Source: Chlamydomonas sphaeroides
Lineage: Eukaryota > Chlorophyta > Chlorophyceae > Chlamydomonadales > Chlamydomonadaceae
Length of the DNA: 64,000 bases
Assembly (NCBI GenBank): GCA_001662425.1
Contig: BDDC01000156.1
Location: 1-64,000 of the forward strand
Reading direction: 5' to 3'
Shown here: positions 8,801-19,956 of the stretch, piece after piece
How positions within the stretch are numbered: the stretch's first letter is position 1
How the letters are laid out: each line of letters begins with the position of its first letter
Translations under genes and position numbers: made by a program
The notes under the pieces: generated by a model
The model's input: the letters and a program-made list of their open reading frames with translations, nothing else
Databases searched by the model: none
Told to the model about the DNA's origin: nothing

Positions 8801-11800
8801 CCGCGCGTGCGCGCGCGGGCGGTGTCGTTACAGGACCCCCGAGTGGCGGCGCGGGCGCCGTCAGCATGGGGCGGGCCGGAGGATGCTGGCGGCGACGCCG
8901 AGCCTCGCATCAAGGCCGAGCAAGGGACGCCGGCGGCGCAGGTTACGACGGCGCCGCCGCCGCCGCGGGCCGCCGCCGCCATCACGATCAAGGAGGAGCC
9001 GGGCCTGCAGCAGGAGCAGCGCGGCCGCAGCGAGCGCGAGCGCGACGCCGGCGACCGCAACCGGGACCGAGTGCCGCAATTTGTGTCGGTGCCCGTCGCC
9101 GCTCCCGTCAGCCGGCCCGGCCGCTCGACGCGCAGCGGCAGTGATGGGGCTGCGGAGCTGAGGGACAAGTCCTCGGTGCCGCCGTCGGCATGGCGGCCGT
9201 CACATGGCGCCGACGCCAAGCCGTCGACGCCGGCGGCGGAGGCTCCGGCCATAAGCTGCGGCCAGGCGGCGGATCACGACGCCAAGCAGCACGAGCACCA
9301 CCACCACCATCACCACCGCCATGACCACCACCACCACCACCAGCGACACGACCGCGACGCACCCAACCAGGACTCGTGCAGTCCAGCCCACGCGCCGCCC
9401 GACGGCGGCCACGTGGACAACGGCGCCGCCGCCGCCAGCCCTCCGCCACCGGAGTCGCGCGCGCCCGCCGACGGCGGCCGCGGCAGCGGCAGCAGCCACC
9501 ACCAGCCGCCGCAGGCGCGGCCGGCGGCGCTGCCGGCCGCCAGCCAGCGGCACCGCGACCTCAGCCCCCATAACTCGCACAACCCGGCGGAGTCGGCGCG
9601 GCCCCCAACGCGCAACCGGCGCGCCGGCCTTGCCGCCGCGGCTGCCTCGGCGCGGTTCTGGGACGAGGACTATGCCGCCGCCACGTCGGCCGATGGCGCC
9701 TACCAGCTGGGTCAGCTGCAGTACATGCGGCAGGAGTCCGGCGGTCCGGGCCTGTCCGGCACGACCGGCTCGGCGCTCAACAGCCTGCAGGAGGTGCTGC
9801 ACGGCCCCGACCCCGCCGCCATGGTTCCCCTCCTGGCGCCCTCCTCCGCCGGAGCCGAGCACCAGGACGCCACAGCCGTACAGCTGGCCCGCCTGCAGCT
9901 GACGGCCGAGCGCCGCCAGCACGCCGGCGGCCCGCCGGCGGCGCGCGCCGCTGCTGCGGCAGCTCCGCCGCCGCCGCCACCACCCCAGCCGCCGCCGGCC
10001 GACGCTGCAGACCGCGGCTCTGGCGGCAACGGCACCGACGTCAATGGATACATCCGCGACTCCGTGATGTCGCCTACGGGCGCGCCGCACTCCTCGGGGC
10101 CGTCATCGTTGCCGTTATCGCGGCAGCAGGCTGGCCAATCTGCCACAGCGGTGGCCGGCCGGCCGCTGCAGCCACAGACCTCTTCGCAGCAGCAGCAGGC
10201 TTTGGGCCCGCCGCCGTCAACACACGGCGGAGGCCGGCAGCAGGCGGCGACGGCGGCCGCCGCAGCGGCGGCTGAGGCGGACCAGGCGACGGTGCAGGGC
10301 TCGCAGCAGCAGGAGGGCTCTTCGCAGCGCTCGTCCCGTCAGGGCCAGACGCAGCTCGCGGGGCAGGGCAGCAATCAGGCCCCCGACGCCGCTGGGCCCT
10401 CGGCGGCGCACGCCGCCACGGCGGCGGGCGCTGGCCATGCTCCGGCCGGCGTCGTGCCCGGCACCTTTGGAGCCTCCAACAACGGCAGCGGCAGCGGTGC
10501 CGGCTCCGCTGGCGCCGCCGCCGTCAACCAGAGCAGCGGCCCCACCGGGCTGGCGGCCCGCGTGATGGCACAAGCGCTGGCGGGCCGCCATGAGACGCCG
10601 CCGGTCGGCGTCAGCGCCGGCACGCGTCACGGCCACGGGCCCTCTGCCGGCAACGCTGGCGGCACCGCCACCGGCGCCGACGGCACGACGGCCGCCGGCG
10701 CCAGCGGCGCCGCCAACGCGCAGCGCTTCGCCGGCTCGGGCAACGACCGCTGCGGTGCCGGCGCCACAGGCGCCGGTGGGTCTGGCTCGGGCGGCGAGCG
10801 GGTCGGCAGCGGCTGCGGCGGCTCGGGCTCGGGCGGTGCTGGCCCAGCCGACGGCTCGGCGTCGCGGGACGCTATGCCCGGCGCCTCGGGTATCGGCCGT
10901 CATGTGCCGGCGTATGTGGCGGCCGAGCAGCGCGCCCAGCATGCGAAGCTGGACCGCGCAGCCGAGGCCGCCGCCGCCGGCGCGGACGCCGGCACGGACG
11001 CCAAGGGCGCCCCGGGCACTCCGCCGCCGGCGACCGGACGGGCGGCGGCGGCGGGTGCGGCGCCGGCGGCGGACGCTGGCGATGCCGCCGCTGGCGGCCG
11101 TTCGCCGGGCCAGGAAGCGCAGCCCGTGCATGCGCTCAGCCCGGCAGCGCAACACGAACTATTGGTGCGCGGAGGCTCGGGCAGCGAGGGGCGGCGCCGC
11201 CGCGACGCTGCCGCGGCGGCGCTGGCGGCGCCGCAGGCGCCGCCACAGGCCCAGGCAGCCGCCGGCGCCCCGCTGGCACCAGCGACGGCGGCGTTGCCGT
11301 CGCGGCCAGCCGACACGCTGTCGCTGCTGCACTCGCTGCTGCACCAGCAGCAGCAGCAGCTGCAGGCCAGCGCCAACGCCAACGCCGCCGCGCACGGCGC
11401 GTCGGAGCCGCCGAGCCTCATCTCGACGCTCGCGGGGCTGTCGGCGGGCGCGCAGGCCGTCGCCGCGATGCTGGCGCTGCAGCAGCAGCACCAGCAGCAA
11501 GCGGCGGCGGCCGCGGCAGGTCCGGCGCTTGCGGCGGCGCTGCCGCCGGCCGGCGGCGCCTCCGACGAGGGCGGCGCCGCCGCCGGCGCGACCTTTGGCG
11601 CGCTGGTCGCGCCCAACGGCCTGGCGGCGCTGCTGCCGTACTTCACGGGCGAGCGCGCGATCGAGTCGGACCACATTGCCCGGCTGGAGGAGATGGCGCG
11701 CGCTTTGTCGTACGCGTCATCGTTGGCGGGCCCGCTGGCGGCGGTGCTGCAGCAGCCGGCGCTGCATTCGGCCTTTGGTGCTGGCGCGGCCGTGGCGGCA

Positions 11801-14800
11801 GCAGGTACGGACGATTGCGCGCTTGGGCTGGGCGAGGGCCGGGGGCTGCCGGGCCTGGCTTCACACAACACTAGCACGCCTTGCTGCCCAGCTGTAGCTA
11901 GTAGCTAGCAGTCTGCTGACTTGCTCACTGCCTGGCCTCGTGAGCTCACAAGGGTGGGTGGTGCTTGCAGGGATGCCCCGTGATGACAGCCGTGCAGCCG
12001 ACGACGGCGCCGCCGGCGCGAGGCCCGGCGCCGCGGAGGATTGCGGCGGCGGCGGCGTCCCGCAGGGTACGGGCCGGGCGGTCGAGCGGCGAACCTAGCG
12101 CGCTCGCTGGCAGACCCCCGCCCGTGCCCACCCCCATGACACGCACGTGCCACGCAGTAACGCACTCTATCGCATCACGCCGCCTTGCTTCACGCACACA
12201 AGACGCACACACAGGCGCAGCCTCTGTTGGTGTGACGCAGCCTCCTGGAAGCTGCTTTGCTGACTCACTCGTGCCCCGGCCTCGATATTGCCCACAACAG
12301 GCCTGGCTGCCATCGGCGCGCTGCTCACCGCGGCCGTGCCGCCTCCTCCGCCTCCCCCGGCTGCCGACGCATCAGCCGGCGCGTCACCGTTCGACCAATG
12401 GCACGCCGCCGCCGCCAACTACAGCCTGCAGCCGCTGCTTCGCGGCGCCTCCGGCGCGACGCCGCCGCCGCCGCCCCACCCGCTGCTTGCGTACGCCGCG
12501 CACCCTCTGCTGCTGCAGCAGCAGCACATGCAGCAGAGCATCGCCGCCGTCGCCGCCGCCGGTCCCGCTGCGGCACAGGCCCAGGCCGCCGCCGCCGCCG
12601 CCTACCTGCAAGGCCTAGGGTTGCAGAGCCTGGCGGCTCAGGGTCTGGGCCTGGCTCGCTTCCCGGCCATGACCAGCCTTGGCGGTCTCGGCACCAGCGC
12701 CGGCGGCGCGGCCACGTCCGGCGGCCCCGCACAGGCCGAGCTGAGCCCGAGGCCCACGGTGTCCGGCGGCCGTGCCGACGCCGCACGCGGGGCGCAGCAC
12801 CAGGAGCGGCCGCCGGCCCGCGGCGGCATGGTGCCTCTTGGCCGTAGTCGCGCGCACACCGACGCCGGCGGCAGCGCTGGCGGCGGCGCGCAGCAGGGGC
12901 CCACTGACCCGCGACTGAGCGCCGGCGCGCCGCACAGAAGCAGCGGCGACGGCGCCGCCGCGGCTGCGGCCCTCATTGGCGGATTCCGCCAGCCACCACG
13001 CCCTCCAAGCTTCGACAACGCCGCGGCGGCCCGCGCCGCCGATGTCGCCGGCCGCGCCGCCGCCGCCGCCGCCGCCGCGGCAGCGCACCCGGGCGCCAGT
13101 GGCGACAAGGCCTCTGACAAGGCTGGCGGCAGCGCCAAGCGGTCCATCGGCGACGTGTACGGCAGTCATGCTGCCGCCGCCGCCGCCGCCGCGGGCCAGC
13201 GATCGGGCCGGCACAAGGCCTCTCGCCGCCGCCACCACCGCGGCCATAGCCCCTCGCGCTCCGTCGGCAGCGGCGCCAGCTCCTCGGGCTTCCACTGCGG
13301 CGGCGACAAGAGCGGCGGCGAGGAGGCACACAACGGCCCTCGGCCGTCGCGCGAGGACCGCCAGGACGGCACGCCGCAGGCCGATGGCGCGGCGCCCGCC
13401 GACCAGCTAGACACTGCCACGAGCAGCGGCGACGGCGGCACCGACGCCGGTGGCGGCACCGACGGCGCCGCGGCGGCCACTGCCGCAGCCACGGGCGGCG
13501 CCGGCGGCGTGCCGCTGCCGTCTGCCAAGCACGCCAGACTGCACGGTGCCGACGGCGCCGGCAAGCCGGCCGCGGCGCAGGGCGCCGCTGGCGCGCGGCC
13601 AGGCCGCCGCCACGGTCAGCCGCTGCCGCCGAAGGCGCGGCCGCCGAAGGACGCCACCCCCAGCAGCGGCGGCGGCAGCGGCGGCGGCAGCGGCGGCAGC
13701 ATTGGCGGCAACAAGAGCGGCACGTCGCACGATGCGTACGACGGATCCATGAACGCCTCTGACGAGGGCAGCAATGAACCCGGCAATGCGCCAGCGGAGG
13801 GGCCCCTTGGACAGCAGCTGGCGCCGTCGGACGGCGAGGGCCGGCTCGGCGACGGCGGCGGCGTCAACATGCAAGGCATGGAGCTCGCCGGCGGCGGTGG
13901 CGGCGGTGCAAGATCGTTCTCCGTCGCCCAGCCCGAGCCGCACGCTGCCGGCGGCGCCGCCATCGGCGGCACCGGCCCAAGTGCGGCCGTCGGCGGCGCC
14001 GGCGGCGCGGCGGCTGCAGCGATGGGCGCCAAGCGCCAGCGCTTCGAGGCCGCCGGCGGCGTCATCGGCGGCACCGCAGCCGCGGCGGTCGCCGCAGCCG
14101 CGGCGCAGCGGCTGCCGGAGAGCAGCAGCGGCGGCGCGGCTGCCGGCGACGGACCTACTGGCGCCAGCGGCGACAACGAGGGCAGCCCGTCGGAGACCGG
14201 TGGCGGCGACGGAGCCCTCGGGCCGCCCGCAAAGGCCCCACGGCTTGCCTTTGCCAACGGGCCGCACGGCTCCGCTGGCGCGGCCGCCAACCCGGGCACC
14301 GCCGCCGCTGGCCCTACCGGGGCGGCCGGCGGCGCCGAAGGCCGCAGGTCGTTGCCCGCCGACGCGTACGACGGCAACCGCGCCGCCACGGTGGCGGCAG
14401 CGGCCGGTGGACAGCCCAGCCGCCTTGCGGCGCCGCCAGCTGGATCGCTGCCGTCGACGTTGGCCTATGTACTCGAGCAGGGCAGCAGCCGTGCCGGCAA
14501 CGGCACCTCGGGCACGGGCCCCCGCAGCGGCATTGGCTCCAACGAGGGCGGTGCGGAAGCCGGCGGTGGCGGCGGCAGCCGCAGCGGCGAGGGCGGCAAC
14601 GGCAACGGCAGCCAGGGCAACGGTAGCCACGGCAACGGCCAGGGCCACAGTGGTGGCAACGGCTCGCACGGCCAGGGCAGCAACGGACCCAACGGACCCA
14701 ATGGTTCCAACGGTAACGGCGCCAGCACGAACCTCGGCGGCCGCCACGGCTACTTCCGGACCCCCGTCAGCGCGCAGCAGCCGGCCCGCACCGGCGGCGG

Positions 14801-15311
14801 CGCCGGCGGATCGGGCGCACTGGCTGGCGACGGCGGCCAGGGCAGCGGCGCCGCCGGCGGCCCCGACGGCGCTGGCGGTGCCGTCGTGTGCCTGGCGCAG
14901 GACGGTGCAAGCGGCGGTGACGGCGACGGGCCGCACGGCGGCGCCGACCAGCACCACCACCATCACCACCATCACCACCACCACCATCACCACCACCACC
15001 ACGAGGACCGGCACCACAGTGAGGACCGGCAGCTGCCCGGGCAGCAGGAGGGCACCAGCATGCGCACGCTGCCGCCCAGCGGCGCTGAGCTGGAGGCGGA
15101 GCTGCAGCCGCCGCTCGCCGACGGCCTCGCTTGCCAGGGCACCGGTGATGCAGGCGGCCGCAGCACGCGCCGGCGCCTGAGCGCTGGGTCGCCAGGTGAG
15201 CAGGCGCGCTGCGAGGGCGCCGCGGACGCCGCGCCGGGTGCGGTTGCGGCGGCGGGCCAGGCAGGTGAGGGAGCGGTGGCGGCGGCAGCCGGCGCTATGG
15301 AACAGGGCTGA
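5646..15311 (+). CDS. CCA1/LHY/REVEILLE-type (ROC40-like) SHAQKYF MYB transcription factor, giant
   Basis: Exons are 5646-5852, 5967-6006, 6321-6392, 6494 (or 6497)-6640, 6771-11804 and 12301-15311. All phases close, giving about 2,836 aa. The single MYB repeat is assembled across exons 1-3: RPRERWQEDEHSRFVEA, then LKLYGRQWRKIE, then EHVGTKTAVQIRSHAQKYF. Exon 4 gives AIEVPPPRPKRK, the signature that follows the MYB repeat in plant CCA1/LHY/RVE clock factors; Chlamydomonas ROC40 is in this group. The family binds evening-element DNA in the nucleus. The remaining 2,700 or so residues are low complexity: a poly-Gln block (about 7183-7254), Ala runs, two His tracts (about 9292-9351 and 14952-15002) and a Gly/Asn/Ser stretch (about 14590-14725). 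Intron 1 uses a GC donor (GAG|GCGAGG). The first in-frame ATG, 5646, is chosen. A circadian role is inferred from the family only. Confidence 0.85.
7183..7254 (+). repeat. Poly-glutamine coding tract in the MYB gene
   Basis: A CAG/CAA-mixed run encodes about 20 glutamines with a few Glu and Lys interruptions. Mixed codons suggest it is kept as protein sequence and is less slippage-prone than a pure CAG run. Confidence 0.85.
14952..15002 (+). repeat. 17-codon histidine tract in the MYB gene
   Basis: Seventeen consecutive CAC/CAT codons precede EDRHHSEDR. A second, broken His cluster lies at about 9292-9351. Long His runs are seen in nuclear-speckle proteins and can bind metal; no function is shown here. 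Confidence 0.85.
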
Positions 15312-17334
15312 CGCGTGCTGCCAGCGTAGGGCGTGGAAGGCGGCGCGGAGGGGCTCTTCGCTTGAGCAGCGAGGTGCGCCTGTCCGAGTGAGGGCGCGAG
15401 GGAGCAGAGGGCTGTGGAAGAGTGAGTGCATCCAGGAGGGCTGCGGCGCGCGCGCCGGCGTGGCGGCGGCGCGCATGATGTCGTACACGCTCACGATGTC
15501 GTACATAAGGCTGGCGGTTCGCCGTAGGCGCTCGGGCCTTTGGTGCGGCCTTGCGCAGGGGTAGCAGCAGTGCCGGCCGTGGGTCGATCGCCCGGCCGGG
15601 TGCTAGGCAGCGAGTGTACGGTACGGCGTGGTACGGTGCGGCACGGTATGGAAATTGCATCGCGGGCGGCCCTTTCATGATTCGGCTTCCGACAGCAGTG
15701 TTGTGCGCCTGTGCCAGCGGGCGGGGTGCAGGGGGCGCGTCGCGCAACGCGTGTGCGGGGGCGTCATTTGAGCCGTGTGAGTGCCTGTGTGGGTCTGTGT
15801 GGCGCTTTACGGAAGCGCCCACCGTACAGTTTTGCCGGGCGTTGCGCCCCGACACGCGCCAACGCACTTAGGGGCTGTCAAGGGCCGCGAGTGCAATGCA
15901 CGAGAGTGGAAGCTGCTAGGTAGGTGGGACGCGTGGATTGCGAGCGGCAAGGCCACGCGAGGGATGCGGTTTTGGAGCAAGGGGAGCCCTGCGAGCTGTA
16001 GCCGGAGCGGGTGTCGCATGCGTGTGTGGGATGGCACAGGCATGGCCCATCCTGCACCGGCGCCCGCCGTGGGGGGGTGCTGTTGAGACGGCGAGCTATG
16101 CACGGCTGCCGCTGCATTTGCACTTGGAGCGTCGAGCGAGGTGAGATGTGAGAGCGTTAGGGAGCGAACATATCATGACCGAGAGTGCGAGAGACTTGCA
16201 GCACTGGGGGCGCGCCCCGCGGCGTCGCGGCTTGGTGCCCGGAGGCCTAGTCCTGCAATATTTGGCGCCGCGCAGTGCGCGCGTGCGCCCCAATAAGGCC
16301 GTTGCGGAGTGCGCCGGAGCGAGTGGAGTGAGAGCATGAGGCCGGAGACAATGTGCGTGTGTTGACGGGGCTTGTCCGGCATGCGGATGCCAGGAGCCGG
16401 GAGCGGCGTGGGTCGGCGGTCGCTCTCGCGACGTGGTATGCGTTGCAACTGTGTTACTGGTATACATTCAACGGCTCGTGTGTCAGTATATAATCGGCTC
16501 GTGCCTCTCAGTCTCGGGTCCGCGCCCGTGCCGCACTAGGCGATGCGGACGCCGCGATCTCCACCGTCGTCAGCAGCACCGATGCCCAACAGGGCCGTGC
16601 AGGGGAGCAGACACGAAGACCCTCTTGCGGTCGAGGCCGTCGGCGTGTTGTTTGGCAGCCCTCGACCTCAAAGCCGGCCATGCTTTCATTGTAGCAGCAG
16701 CGTGGAAGTAAGAGAGGGCCATGCGTGACATGTTGACATCCCGCGACGCATGCCCGGCCCGGCCCGGCACATGACAGCCCCCCCACAGCCACAGCCGGTG
16801 CTGCAGCGCAAGACCCCACACATCCTGCGCATCCCTTCCGTTGGACCGACAGGCCCGTTCCCACCGGCGCCAGCGTACAAGCAAGCCAGCCCCCAGCCCC
16901 CGGCAGATCCGCCATGGGGGGCTTCATCACCAGGAAGCCTACTGACGCCTCTGCTGCCGCATACCACGAGTCCCCCCTGTTCGCTCGCTCGCAGCGTGCA
17001 TCAGCCACTGTTGACAAGGGCCCCAAATGCGCCGGCCCGCCACCGTCTACATTCACCGCTGCATCGGCATGCCTACCCCTGCCCCAGCATCCTGGCACCT
17101 CACCACCCTACACCTTTCCCCATTGCCGTTCGCACGCCCCTCAAGCCGCTGCCCCGCTGCCCAGTGCACAGTGCTGCAGCCATTGTCGTACGTGTTTGTT
17201 GCGGTGCCACCCTGGCCAGCGCAGGAGCACCAAGTGCCCCAGCGGCCGGGCTGCCTCCCCTTCCGTCAGCACAGCACCTCTTGCACCCCCGCCGCCCCCC
17301 CACTGCGCCTAGCCGCCCTGGGCGGGACAGCACG
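15312..17334. other. Intergenic stretch between MYB gene and the small unknown gene
   Basis: About 2 kb between two convergent genes. It holds a cluster of imperfect GTACGG repeats (about 15615-15650) and an AT-richer patch near 16440-16500. No TGTAA was found for the MYB gene. One plus-strand open segment at 16914-17050 has plausible amino-acid composition, but no start, partner exon or family match was found. Confidence 0.45.
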
Positions 17335-19027
17335 CTATTTCTTCTTCTTGTCCCCCTCGGCTTTCTTCTTGGTTGCCTTGGGCTTGGGGATGAGGTGCTG
17401 CGGTTGCAGAGGGGGTGCGGCGGGCCAGGGCGGGGCCGGCGGTGTGGAGGGCAGCGCAACGGCCCAGGTGCAGCTCTGGAGGTGTGCCACTGGTGGTTCA
17501 TGCAGCAAGCAAGGCCCGGCGATGGGATGCTCGCGCGGAATGCTGGCAACGTGGTTGGGTGCTGACGTCACACGCCGTCGCCCAACAACCTACGGACCCT
17601 CTCGGCGTCCTACAAGCCCGCAGCGCACCGAGCGCCCAACTGGTATCTGGAGAATCCCCTGGCGATGTGGGGCAGGCAGCAGCCCCCACAGGCCCCCGCA
17701 CGCAGCCCTGGCGCGAGCGTGCAGCCCCACTGACCTCGGGGATGGGAAGCCCCGCCTCCTTGCACCGCATCACCTCCTCCACCACTTTCCTGCGGCCGGC
17801 GGCGCAGCGGACAGCGGACAGCAGGGAAGTTGAGCGAGGGCGCACAGGCAGGGTGCGCGGCGAGAAACCCGGCCTGCGGTGCCGTGCTTGGGGCTGCCGC
17901 ACCGCTGCAGCGGGCGTCGGGGGGACCATGGACGAGCGCCGGCACAGCCTGCCTCGCTCTGCTGCGCGCCCTGCCCTCGCCGGCACCCCGCTCTTAACTA
18001 CGCAGCACTGCACGCGGTCGGTGGCCCCCACACCCGACAGGCGCCAAGGCTGCCGTGGCAAGGCTGCACGCCCCACGGGGCCGCCCTCCGCTTGCAGCGC
18101 CTCCCGCTCCCGCCCAATGCCCTCCACTTCCACTCCGCGCGCCGGCCATGCCGGCACCGCAAACGCCAAGCGCATCAGCGACGCATCCTGCACGGCAGAC
18201 GGCACCCACCGCTCCTCGTCCAGCTTCTTCTGCTCCATCATGTGAGACCCCACGTCCCGTCGGATGTGGTCTGCGTCGCTGCACTTGCGGTAGCCCAGGT
18301 TGGTCATAAAGCCCGCTTGCAGCTTGGGCTCGAGAGGGGCCTCGTGCCCGTTCTCGTACTTGACCCACACGCGGCCCGTCTGCTTGTCGTCGGCGCTCTC
18401 ATACCTGCGACGGTCGGGGAGGGGAAGGGGTGTGGGGCAGCAGAAGTTACAAGCAAAAATCGTACCTAAAGTCATGCAGGTCGCGGCACCGCCGGTCTTA
18501 CACGGTGTTTTGCGGTTTACAATCGCCGCAGCCCCCCCGTCCCTCGAAGGAGGCCGACGAGAATGCGAGCAGCAGGGAGCACCGGCGGCGCGGCGCGGGG
18601 CTGTGCCAAGGCAGGGCGCATGGGGCTCCACGCGCGTGACATCGGCAGGGCGGCAGCGGGCGGCAGCACGCGGGGAGCGGTGCGGCTGCCGACAAGCATG
18701 TCGGCGCGGCGCAGGGATACAACTGAGCGGCGTGTGCTGCTGGACGTTACGGGGCAGGGGCTGCTTGCGTCATCACGTGCGCTCGCCTCGGCAAGCGCAG
18801 GGCTGCGCCGGCACCAAGCGGCACAGCGGCACACTGCCTCACTTGACGCCGATGACGGTCGCGGTGATGCCCAGCGGTGTCCGCACTATGTCGGCCAGCT
18901 TAAAACCAAATGCCGCAATATCCGCCTCGGCAGTTATGAGCGGCGGCCCCTTCTTGCCCTGGGGCGGAGAGCAGGGCAGGGGTATGGGGCAAGGCGTGTG
19001 GGACAGCCGCAGGCCGGCGAGTACCAT
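17335..19027 (-). CDS. Small conserved protein of unknown function (about 143 aa)
   Basis: Minus-strand exons are 19025-19027 (ATG only), 18843-18958, 18210-18404, 17735-17789 and 17335-17397. Phases close to 143 residues plus TAG. The protein starts MGKKGPPL and contains DIVRTPLGITATVIGV, then GRVWVKYENGHEAPLEP, then GYRKCSDADHIRRDV and MMEQKKLDEERK. It ends in a Lys-rich tail (KKKAEGDKKKK). The middle looks like a small beta-rich domain followed by a charged helix. I do not recognise the family with confidence; similar small proteins occur in protists and ciliated algae, but a ciliary role would be a guess. The initiator codon alone forms exon 1, followed at once by a GTACTC donor. If that is wrong, the start lies further upstream. 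Confidence 0.7.
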
Positions 19028-19059
19028 TCTAGATCATGCGGATACGTCGTGTCATCCAT

Positions 19060-19956
19060 GATGGTTCGCTAGCTGTTAGCCTCCAAGGGCAATAGCGGGA
19101 ACGCGCCGAGGGCATGCGTGCATGCTCCATGACGCTGAACCCGCGCCCCACCTTCTTTGGCATCCTAGCACGCTACAAGTGGGTAGATGAAGGTGTAAGT
19201 GCTACGCGCAGAGGCGGATCGGTCCGCGACCACCAGGATGCGCGGTCGCTGGAGACGCTGCGCAAGACAAAGAGCTTCTAACTAATCAATAAAGCAAAGG
19301 TCTTGACTAATGTCGCAGGTGGGAGCGACTCGAGTGCCTTCGAAGCTTGGCCGTTGGGACAACGCTGCAACAAGTCAGCTAAAGCTGCGACGCGTCACGA
19401 GCTGTAAGTTTGAGGAGTATGGTGTCTTGAACCGTCCAATCTGTTGCGGTGTGCAGAACTGTCTCCAAGGTGACCCAGGGGCCTCTTACATTCCGAGGCG
19501 CGAGTCGCGCCCCTTCCCGCGCCCCACGACTGATGCCATCCCGACCCCGTGCACATGGCCTTGGCACGGCCTAAGCGCCCAACATAGCCTCCAACGCCGT
19601 CCAACGGATACCTACACAGTCCATAACAGGGGGCCCCTAGTCCATAACTGCGCCCCGTGGCACCTCAGCCGAGCCAGGGTGTCACGGAAGGCGCTTACCC
19701 GGCCCCCGTCAGGCCCCGTCACGCGCACGCGCCCGAAACCCCAGCTCTCCACACCAACATCCGACCTTACCAGCGCCCCATCCAGGAGCTAAGCGAAGCC
19801 CTTGCCACCTCCACGCGCCCAACTTCCCACCCCCACTCCGCCGCAGCACACCCTCGCCCCCATGCCAGCCTGCACCCGACCCGCCGACGCCCCACGCCCG
19901 GCAGCACCCGCACATGCACAACCATCCGACGCCCAGCACTCCACGCCGCGGCTTGC
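19060..19956. other. Intergenic stretch with SF3B2 3' region
   Basis: This region lies between the 5' end of the small unknown gene and the SF3B2 stop. It contains a 50-codon ORF at 19129-19281 (+), ending in TAA with an AATAAA beside it, with no recognised relatives. It also contains the probable SF3B2 poly(A) signal. Nothing else is supported. Confidence 0.45.
19486..19490 (-). terminator. Poly(A) signal (TGTAA on minus strand), SF3B2
   Basis: TTACA on the plus strand reads TGTAA for the minus-strand gene and lies about 470 bases beyond the SF3B2 stop codon, a normal algal 3' UTR length. Confidence 0.45.

Noticed and set aside
7513..9252. 579-codon minus-strand ORF opposite the MYB gene
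   Set aside because: Shadow of GC-rich codon bias; composition mirrors the plus-strand Ala/Gln/Gly runs, no family motifs and no splice structure.
10590..11897. 435-codon plus-strand ORF in another frame of MYB exon 5
   Set aside because: Arg/Pro-rich out-of-frame reading of the coding exon; the other frame joins exons 4 and 6 in phase.
13407..15506. 699-codon minus-strand ORF opposite MYB exon 6
   Set aside because: Same reason; its long Val/Met runs are the complement of the His tract on the plus strand.
16914..17312. Plus-strand ORF MGGFITRKPTDAS... as a separate gene
   Set aside because: Plausible first 40 residues, but it decays into Pro/His low complexity, has no linked exon and lies in the region between two convergent genes.
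19129..19281. 50-codon plus ORF MTLNPRPTFFGIL... with AATAAA after the stop
   Set aside because: Too short, no recognised relatives, and AATAAA is not the main signal used by the other genes here.
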